Below, piece by piece: positions 56,159 through 64,000 of a stretch of 64,000 bases of DNA. Below the pieces are notes generated by a model that was not told where the DNA came from, did no database searches, and saw nothing but the letters and a program-made list of their open reading frames with translations. The stretch spans positions 19,840,838 to 19,904,837 of the forward strand of contig NC_081547.1 in the NCBI RefSeq assembly GCF_901000735.1, in the 5' to 3' direction. How positions within the stretch are numbered: position 1 is the first letter of the stretch; every line of letters begins with the position of its first letter. The DNA comes from Corylus avellana. Taxonomy: Eukaryota; Streptophyta; Magnoliopsida; Fagales; Betulaceae. The translations under genes were made by a program, and so were the position numbers.

Positions 56159-57481
56159 CAGATAGCCAATCACTTGGGTGAGAGAGAAAAAGGGAAGTTA
56201 CCCAGTCAGCCAGTGCCCAACCCAAAAGGTCAATATATGGTTGGGAATTCCTCAAGTCCTACGCACAGGCAAGAACATATGCAAGCGATTGTCACACTAA
56301 GGTCAGAGAGACAAGTGGACAATCAGGTGGTTGAGCAAGAAGAAGACCCTGCGGGGCAAGAAAGGGAAAAGAGTGGCAACAAAGAGAAGAGAGATGCCGA
56401 GCCATCTATAGCCACACCCATTATTGAGGACCCTCTTAGGTCATTTGTACCGAAAGCACCTTACCCTAAAAGGTTGCAAGCACCCAAGAAAGGAGGGAAG
56501 TTTGAGGACATTCTGGAGGTGTTCAAGCAGGTCCAAATCAATATCCCATTTTTGGACGCCATCCAACAAGTACCTTCATATGCCAAGTTCTTGAAGGACT
56601 TGATTACAGTGAAGAGGAAGACAAATGTTCCGAAGAAGGCATTCCTGACCAAGCAGGTTAGTTCAATCCTTCAATGCAAGTTGCCCCTCAAGTACAAGGA
56701 CCCTGGGTGTCCTACTATTTCTTGCATGATAGGAGTCAGCCAAATTGAGAGGGCATTATTGGATCTTGGAGCAAGTGTAAATTTGTTGCCCTACTCAGTT
56801 TATGTGCAGTTGGGGCTAGGAGAGTTGAGGCCTACATCCATGACATTGCAATTAGCTGATAGGTCAGTGAAGGTTCCACGGGGAATAGTAGAGGATGTCT
56901 TGATTAAGGTGGATAAGTTTTATTTCCCCGTGGATTTTATTGTGCTTGACACAGAGCCGGTTCCAAATGTGGGGAGTCAAATACCGGTGATCTTAGGGCG
57001 ACCATTTCTAGCTACGGCTAACGCCTTGATCAATTGTAGGACGTGGGTGATGAAGATTTCCTTTGGAAATATGACAGTGGAGCTGAATATTTTCCATATT
57101 AGGAAGCAACCCTTGGAATATGAGGAAATGCAACAGGTATGCTTGATTGAGGAGATCCTTGAGGATGTTGTTGAAGAATCAAGCATGGCGGACCTCCTGG
57201 ACGTATGCTTTGCTCAGTTTGGAGAGGATCTGGACTTAGACAAGTTGCTTGAGCAAGCAGATGCAATTTTGGAGACTGCTCCTCTAGTGAGCAGTGAGAA
57301 GGAGGAGACAACAATACCTGATCCCCCCAAGAAGGAACTTAAACCTCTACCGGACACTCTCAAGTATAAGTTCCTAGGTCTAGCAAATTCATTGTCTGTG
57401 ATTATAGCTTTAGACTTGGTTGATGCTCAAGAGGAGAAATTGTTAGAGGTTTTAAGAGAACATAAAGAAGCTATCGGCTAG
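56159..57481 (+). pseudogene. Aspartic protease and start of the pol polyprotein (Athila-like)
   Basis: An open frame in phase with the preceding Gag end reads KLPSQPVPNPKGQY, FEDILEVFKQVQINIPFLDA, then ALLDLGASVNLLPYS (retropepsin loop with Asp-Leu-Gly), FIVLDTEPVP and VILGRPFLATANA. It ends at a TAG (57479-57481), after which the same frame continues into RT. The protease region itself appears complete. Confidence 0.82.
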
Positions 57482-58865
57482 ACTATTGAGGATATAAAGG
57501 GGATCAGTCCCTCGGTGGTGATGCATAAGATACATTTGGAAGAGAATGCCAAGCCAGCGAGGGAGCCACAGAGGAGGCTTAACCCAGCTATGCAAGAGGT
57601 GGTGAGGACTGAAGTGATAAAGTTGTTGGATGTAGGGATCATTTATCCCATTTCTGATAGCAAGTGGATGAGCCCGATTCATGTTGTGCCCAAGCGGGCT
57701 GGATTGACGGTAATGAAGAACAAGGATGATGAGTTGGTCCCAACTTGTATTCAATCAGGATCGAGAGTATGCATAGACTACCGGAAGTTTAATGCTGCCA
57801 CCAGAAAGGATCACTTCCCGCTTCCATTTATTGATCAAATGGTGGAGCACTTGGCTGGGCATGAGTACTATTGTTTCTTGGATGGTTATTTTGGATATAA
57901 CCAGGTCCTTGTAGACCTCAAAGATCAGGAGAAGATGACGTTTACTTGTCCTTTTGGGACTTTTGCCTACCGCCGCATGCCTTTTGGGTTATGCAACGTG
58001 CCCGCTACTTTGCAGCGGTGCATGATCAGTATTTTTTTTGACATGGTAGAGTGTTTCTTAGAGATTTTCATAGATGACTTCTCTATCTTCAGTTCATCCT
58101 TTGATGAGTGTTTGCACCGATTGACTTTGGTATTGGTACGGTGCAAGGAGAAGAACCTGGTGCTCAATTGGGATAAGTGCCATTTTATAGTCAAGCAAGG
58201 TATTGTATTGGGGCACGTCATATCTCAGAAGGGCATTAAGGTTGATAAAGCAAAGGTGGATCTGATTTCTAACGTTCCACCCCCACGTACAGTGAAGGAG
58301 GTTCGCTCTTTTCTAGGCCATGCAGGATTCTACAGGCGGTTTATCTAGGACTTTAGCAAGATTGCTAGGCCCTTGTGCAAGTTATTGGTGAAGGATGCCC
58401 CATTTGTATTCAATGAGGATTGCAAGAGAGCATTTGGGGACCTTAAAAGCATTCTGATGTCCACACCCATTATTCAGCCACCCAACTGGGGTGTACCTTT
58501 TGAGATCATGTGTGACGCTTCGGATTATGCCGTTGGAGCTGTATTGGGGCAGCGTGTTGATAGACTCCCCCATGTCATTTACTATGTGAGCGGGACTCTG
58601 AACGATGTATAACTCAATTACTCCACCACGGAAAAGGAGTTGTTGGCAGTCGTTTTTGCGCTAGACAAGTTCTGATCCTATTTGCTAGGATCTAAAGTCA
58701 TCATCTTTTCGGATCACATAGCATTGAAGTATCTTTTTTTCCAAAAAAGATCCTAAATCTCATCTGATCCGATGGATTTTGCTACTTCAGGAGTTTGACA
58801 TAGAAATTTGGGACAAGAAGGGTTCCGAAAATGTGGTGGCAGATCATTTGTCTAAATTGACTATG
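57482..58865 (+). pseudogene. Reverse transcriptase and RNase H (Athila-like)
   Basis: The frame runs on from the TAG with WMSPIHVVPKRAGLTV, RVCIDYRKFNAATRKDHFPL, CPFGTFAYRRMPFGLCN and FIDDFSIFSSSF, where IDD is the catalytic box in the form usual for Athila. RFI is followed by TAG (58346), then RNase H: FEIMCDASDYAVGAVLG, STTEKELLAVVFALDKF and [10 protein letters not shown], with further stops (58610, 58672). A frameshift near 58745 precedes [20 protein letters not shown]. The enzyme pair copies element RNA. It is defective here. Confidence 0.83.
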
Positions 58866-60237
58866 GATTACACCGAGGACGCTAGCCCCATTTTGGAGAC
58901 TTTCCCTGATGAGCAATTGATGCACATTGCTCATGAGCCTGTACCATGGTTTGCTGACATAGTGAACTATCTCGTCACTAGCCAACTGCCTCAGCAGTGG
59001 AGGTGACAAGATAGGTCCAGATTTTTGTCCATGGTGAAGCACTTTTTCTGGGACGATCCTTACTGTTCAAGTATTGTCCCGATCAGATCATTAGGAGGTG
59101 TATACATGAGCATGACCAATCCAATGTCATCTCCTTCTGTCATGATCATGCCTGTGGAGGTCATTTCAGTGCTAAGAAGACCGCTGCCAAGATTTTGCAG
59201 TGTGGATTCTATTGGCCTACCCTTTTCAAAGACGACCATGCTTATTGTATATCTTGTGAGCGTTGTCAGAAGCTAGGGAGTATCTCTAGGAGGAATATGA
59301 TGCCCCTCAGTCCCATTTTGATTGTTGAGATTTTTTACGTATGGGGCATCGATTTCATGGGACCTTTCCCGAACTCCTTTGGCTATTTGTACATCCTCGT
59401 TGCTGTGGACTATGTGTCCAAATGGGTGGAGGTGGTTGCATGCAAGACCAATGACCATAGAGTTGTGGTCCAGTTTTTGAGAGACACTATCTTTGCTCGT
59501 TTTGGTACGCCTCAAGCAATTATAAGTGATGGAGGTAAGCATTTTTGCAATCGAATTTTTGAGCAGTTGATGAAGAAGTATTTCACCACACATAAGGTTT
59601 CCACCCCGTATCACCCACAGACGAGTGGACAGGTTGAAGTTTCCAATCGAGAGATCAAGCATATTTTGGAAAAGACAGTAAACCCCAATAGAAAGATTGG
59701 TCTATGCGATTGAGTGATGCACTGTGGGCATATAGGACAGCTTTCAAGACCCCGATTGGGTTGTCACCCTATCGGCTTGTGCATGGGAAGGCATGTCATC
59801 TTCCCGTGGAGTTGGAGCATAGAGGATATTGGGCCATCAAGCAGCTGAACTTCAATCTTTTGAAGGCTGGATCACAAAGGAAGCTCCAACTCAATGAATT
59901 AGAGGAGCTGAGGAATGATGCTTATGATTCTACGTGGTTGTACAAGGCACAGATGAAGAAGGCTCATGACCAGAGCATTTTGAGACGATTTTTTGAGCCT
60001 GGTGAGAAAGTCCTTCTTTACAATTCACAGCTGCATCTTTTCCCAGGCAAGTTGAAATATCGGTGGACAGGCCCATTTATCATTCGGTCAATTTTTCCTC
60101 ATGGGGCTATCGAGATTAAGCATCCTAAGAATGGTAACACCTTCAAGGTGAATGGACAAAGATTAAAACCATTCTTAGAGTTGAGGAGTAAGGAGATCGA
60201 GACGACATTGTTGGAGGATCCGAGTTATTCTGAGTGA
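58866..60237 (+). pseudogene. Integrase (Athila-like)
   Basis: The zinc part reads [20 protein letters not shown], then [11 protein letters not shown]. The catalytic core shows [10 protein letters not shown] (Asp), [12 protein letters not shown] (Asp) and [19 protein letters not shown] (Glu). A frame change near 59065 lies in the N-terminal part. A single-base shift at about 59695 separates the core from the C-terminal part that starts [15 protein letters not shown] and ends [16 protein letters not shown] and [13 protein letters not shown]. All catalytic residues are present. Confidence 0.83.
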
Positions 60238-60570
60238 TTGTCGTCTTTTGTGGAGAGTCTGGCTGAAGACTTAAAACTTAGCGCTTGTGGGAGGCAACCC
60301 TAATTCTTTCCCTTACCATTTTATCTTGTTTGTTTGTTTCTGTTGTGTTTTTCAGGGCAAGTGTCTACCATTCAAGTTTGGGGGAGCGTTCTCCTACGCT
60401 GCTCACCTGGTATTGTATCTCTGGACCCATTGGGGACAATGTGTCATTTTAGTTTGGGGGTGGGGTAGACATTTCTCTATCTTTTTCCTTGATTATTTGT
60501 GTTGTTTTATGAAAAAAAAAAAAAAGAAAAATTGCTAGGTTATTGATTAAGCAAGGGTAACACCTATTCT
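60238..60570 (+). other. 3' untranslated region up to the assembly gap
   Basis: There are two purine-rich tracts (AAGTTTGGGGGAG, AGTTTGGGGGTGGGG) and a poly-A run at 60513-60525. No LTR start is reached before the gap. Confidence 0.6.
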
Positions 60571-60670
60571 NNNNNNNNNNNNNNNNNNNNNNNNNNNNNN
60601 NNNNNNNNNNNNNNNNNNNNNNNNNNNNNNNNNNNNNNNNNNNNNNNNNNNNNNNNNNNNNNNNNNNNNN
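60571..60670. other. Assembly gap of exactly 100 N
   Basis: One hundred N bases. A round number usually denotes a scaffold gap of unknown size. Confidence 0.99.
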
Positions 60671-61212
60671 TTGTGCTTGACACAGAGCCGGTTCCAAATG
60701 TGGGGAGTCAAATACCGGTGATCTTAGGGCGACCATTTCTAGCTACGGCTAACGCCTTGATCAATTGTAGGACGTGGGTGATGAAGATTTCCTTTGGAAA
60801 TATGACAGTGGAGCTGAATATTTTCCATATTAGGAAGCAACCCTTGGAATATGAGGAAATGCAACAGGTATGCTTGATTGAGGAGATCCTTGAGGATGTT
60901 GTTGAAGAATCAAGCATGGCGGACCTCCTGGACGTATGCTTTGCTCAGTTTGGAGAGGATCTGGACTTAGACAAGTTGCTTGAGCAAGCAGATGCAATTT
61001 TGGAGACTGCTCCTCTAGTGAGCAGTGAGAAGGAGGAGACAACAATACCTGATCCCCCCAAGAAGGAACTTAAACCTCTACCGGACACTCTCAAGTATAA
61101 GTTCCTAGGTCTAGCAAATTCATTGTCTGTGATTATAGCTTTAGACTTGGTTGATGCTCAAGAGGAGAAATTGTTAGAGGTTTTAAGAGAACATAAAGAA
61201 GCTATCGGCTAG
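60671..61212 (+). pseudogene. Second copy: protease end of the Athila-like pol, starts at the gap
   Basis: It matches 56940-57481 at a constant offset of 3731 bp with no difference seen. It starts inside the protease (VLDTEPVPNVGSQIPVILG). It carries the same TAG before RT. Confidence 0.85.
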
Positions 61213-62596
61213 ACTATTGAGGATATAAAGGGGATCAGTCCCTCGGTGGTGATGCATAAGATACATTTGGAAGAGAATGCCAAGCCAGCGAGGGAGCCAC
61301 AGAGGAGGCTTAACCCAGCTATGCAAGAGGTGGTGAGGACTGAAGTGATAAAGTTGTTGGATGTAGGGATCATTTATCCCATTTCTGATAGCAAGTGGAT
61401 GAGCCCGATTCATGTTGTGCCCAAGCGGGCTGGATTGACGGTAATGAAGAACAAGGATGATGAGTTGGTCCCAACTTGTATTCAATCAGGATCGAGAGTA
61501 TGCATAGACTACCGGAAGTTTAATGCTGCCACCAGAAAGGATCACTTCCCGCTTCCATTTATTGATCAAATGGTGGAGCACTTGGCTGGGCATGAGTACT
61601 ATTGTTTCTTGGATGGTTATTTTGGATATAACCAGGTCCTTGTAGACCTCAAAGATCAGGAGAAGATGACGTTTACTTGTCCTTTTGGGACTTTTGCCTA
61701 CCGCCGCATGCCTTTTGGGTTATGCAACGTGCCCGCTACTTTGCAGCGGTGCATGATCAGTATTTTTTTTGACATGGTAGAGTGTTTCTTAGAGATTTTC
61801 ATAGATGACTTCTCTATCTTCAGTTCATCCTTTGATGAGTGTTTGCACCGATTGACTTTGGTATTGGTACGGTGCAAGGAGAAGAACCTGGTGCTCAATT
61901 GGGATAAGTGCCATTTTATAGTCAAGCAAGGTATTGTATTGGGGCACGTCATATCTCAGAAGGGCATTAAGGTTGATAAAGCAAAGGTGGATCTGATTTC
62001 TAACGTTCCACCCCCACGTACAGTGAAGGAGGTTCGCTCTTTTCTAGGCCATGCAGGATTCTACAGGCGGTTTATCTAGGACTTTAGCAAGATTGCTAGG
62101 CCCTTGTGCAAGTTATTGGTGAAGGATGCCCCATTTGTATTCAATGAGGATTGCAAGAGAGCATTTGGGGACCTTAAAAGCATTCTGATGTCCACACCCA
62201 TTATTCAGCCACCCAACTGGGGTGTACCTTTTGAGATCATGTGTGACGCTTCGGATTATGCCGTTGGAGCTGTATTGGGGCAGCGTGTTGATAGACTCCC
62301 CCATGTCATTTACTATGTGAGCGGGACTCTGAACGATGTATAACTCAATTACTCCACCACGGAAAAGGAGTTGTTGGCAGTCGTTTTTGCGCTAGACAAG
62401 TTCTGATCCTATTTGCTAGGATCTAAAGTCATCATCTTTTCGGATCACATAGCATTGAAGTATCTTTTTTTCCAAAAAAGATCCTAAATCTCATCTGATC
62501 CGATGGATTTTGCTACTTCAGGAGTTTGACATAGAAATTTGGGACAAGAAGGGTTCCGAAAATGTGGTGGCAGATCATTTGTCTAAATTGACTATG
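61213..62596 (+). pseudogene. Second copy: reverse transcriptase and RNase H
   Basis: It is the same as 57482-58865, including the same three in-frame stops and the same frameshift in RNase H. Two separate genomic copies would be expected to differ in at least some defects. This points to one piece of DNA assembled twice. Confidence 0.85.
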
Positions 62597-63968
62597 GATT
62601 ACACCGAGGACGCTAGCCCCATTTTGGAGACTTTCCCTGATGAGCAATTGATGCACATTGCTCATGAGCCTGTACCATGGTTTGCTGACATAGTGAACTA
62701 TCTCGTCACTAGCCAACTGCCTCAGCAGTGGAGGTGACAAGATAGGTCCAGATTTTTGTCCATGGTGAAGCACTTTTTCTGGGACGATCCTTACTGTTCA
62801 AGTATTGTCCCGATCAGATCATTAGGAGGTGTATACATGAGCATGACCAATCCAATGTCATCTCCTTCTGTCATGATCATGCCTGTGGAGGTCATTTCAG
62901 TGCTAAGAAGACCGCTGCCAAGATTTTGCAGTGTGGATTCTATTGGCCTACCCTTTTCAAAGACGACCATGCTTATTGTATATCTTGTGAGCGTTGTCAG
63001 AAGCTAGGGAGTATCTCTAGAAGGAATATGATGCCCCTCAGTCCCATTCTGATTGTTGAGATTTTTGACGTATGGGGCATCGATTTCATGGGACCTTTCC
63101 CGAACTCCTTTGGCTATCTGTACATCTTGGTTGCTATGGACTATGTGTCCAAATGGGTGGAGGCGGTTGCATGCAAGACCAATGACCACAGAGTTGTGGT
63201 CCAGTTTTTGAGAGACACTATCTTTGCTCGTTTTGGTACGCCTCGAGCAATTATAAGTGATGGAGGTAAGCATTTTTGCAATCGAATTTTTGAGCAGTTG
63301 ATGAAGAAGTATTTCATCACACATAAGGTTGCCACCCGTATCACCCACAGACGAGTGGACAGGTTGAAGTTTTCAATCGCGAGATCAAGCATATTTTGGA
63401 AAAGACGGTAAACCCTAATCGAAAAGATTGGTCTATGCGATTGAGTGACGCACTGTGGGCATATAGGACAGCTTTCAAGACCCCGATTGGGATGTCACCC
63501 TATCGGCTTGTGTACGGGAAGGCATGCAATCTTCCCGTGGAGTTGGAACATAGAGCATATTGGGCCATCAAGCAGCTAAACTTCAATCTTTTGAAGGCTG
63601 GCTCACAAAGGAAGCTCCAACTCAATGAATTAGAGGAGCTGAGGAATGATGCTTATGAGTTTGCACGGTTGTACAAGGCACAGATGAAGAAGGCTCATGA
63701 CCAGAGCATTTTGAGACGATCTTTTGAGCCTGGTGAGAAAGTCCTTCTTTACAATTCACGGCTGCATCTTTTCCCAGGCAAGTTGAAATCTCGGTGGACA
63801 GGCCCATTTATCATTCGGACAGTTTTTCCTCATGGGGCCATCGAGATTGAGGATCCTCAGAATGGTAACACCTTCAAGGTGAATGGACAGAGATTAAAAC
63901 CATTCTTAGAGTTGAGGAGTAAGGAGATTGAGACGACATTGTTGGAGGATCCGAGTTATTCTGAGTGA
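62597..63968 (+). pseudogene. Second copy: integrase, diverging from the first copy after 63020
   Basis: Up to 63020 it equals the first copy. From 63021 it differs at about 4% of positions. Its frame breaks one base short near 63336 (in the segment before the catalytic Glu), while the position near 63426 that is broken in the first copy is open here, giving a C-terminal part from 63396 to 63968. Core motifs [10 protein letters not shown] and [12 protein letters not shown] are present. Confidence 0.82.
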
Positions 63969-64000
63969 TTGTCGTCTTTTGTGGAGAGTCTGGCTGAAGA
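63969..64000 (+). other. Start of the 3' untranslated region, second copy
   Basis: The window ends in GTCTGGCTGAAGA, which matches the first bases after integrase in the first copy. Confidence 0.7.

Larger units (their letters stand above)
51722..60570 (+). mobile_element. Athila-like LTR retrotransposon with gag and pol, 3' LTR lost at the gap
   Basis: The 5' LTR (51722-52910), primer site, gag, protease, RT, RNase H and integrase follow in order. It is inserted in the Tekay polyprotein; the five bases before it are GTAGG. After integrase come purine-rich runs (AAGTTTGGGGGAG near 60374, TAGTTTGGGGGTGGGG near 60451) and then the assembly gap. A solo LTR of the same family is inserted at 53282. 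There are several stops and frameshifts in both gag and pol. Confidence 0.88.

Noticed and set aside
60671..63968. Second, independent Athila-like insertion in tandem
   Set aside because: It starts at the gap inside the protease and repeats 2350 bp without a visible difference, including the same stops. An assembly artefact is more economical.

Overview
The window is plant nuclear DNA, almost certainly from a eudicot and probably a woody one. It holds a 24-exon plant PDR-type ABC transporter gene, Ty3/gypsy elements of the Tat, Athila-like and Tekay/Del lineages, a Ty1/copia remnant, a PIF/Harbinger-type element, MITE-like inverted repeats and tRNA-derived SINE-like pieces. There are no bacterial features. 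The species cannot be fixed from the sequence alone.

Positions 1-24671 form one large Tat-lineage LTR retrotransposon on the minus strand; its 3' LTR lies off the left edge. Its 5' LTR (23974-24671), primer-binding site, gag, protease region, RT, RNase H and integrase run leftwards to 16161. A separate gene with a TATA box and two probable introns runs on the opposite strand (426-9624), so the two units converge on a spacer of degenerate tandem repeats. Four later insertions break the element, each flanked by a 5-bp target-site duplication (TSD): two pol-less Athila-like elements (1205-7520, TSD GCCAC; 10155-15910, TSD CATCT) and two solo LTRs (17234-18495, TSD GATGT; 20923-22268, TSD ACCCC).

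Positions 25047-34863 (minus) are the only host protein gene recognised. It is a full-size ABCG/PDR1-like transporter whose 24 exons join in frame to 1436 codons, with both nucleotide-binding domains intact. A copia remnant (TSD AGATT) sits in intron 22, only 11 nt upstream of exon 23. Positions 34919-43956 are intergenic: a promoter with G-boxes and W-boxes, a roughly 1-kb duplicated segment, GGGGTGGCC-rich palindromic elements, a 220-bp tandem duplication, SINE-like pieces and a MITE.

Positions 43957-51721 hold a Tekay/Del solo LTR (TSD TCTGG) that carries a 980-bp Harbinger-type element (TSD TTA), followed by the 3' end of a second Tekay element on the minus strand. From 51722 an Athila-like element runs on the plus strand, carries a solo LTR (TSD AGCGC) and reaches an assembly gap of 100 N (60571-60670). 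The sequence right of the gap repeats 56940-59289 without a visible difference for 2350 bp and then changes abruptly to a copy about 4% diverged; a scaffolding artefact or chimera is the likeliest cause.

The least conventional signal is an array of short CpG-rich palindromic motifs (GCGATCGAGCGCAC-type in Athila-like LTRs, GCGTACGTCC-type in a Tekay LTR) that recurs just upstream of the TATA box in LTRs of different families.
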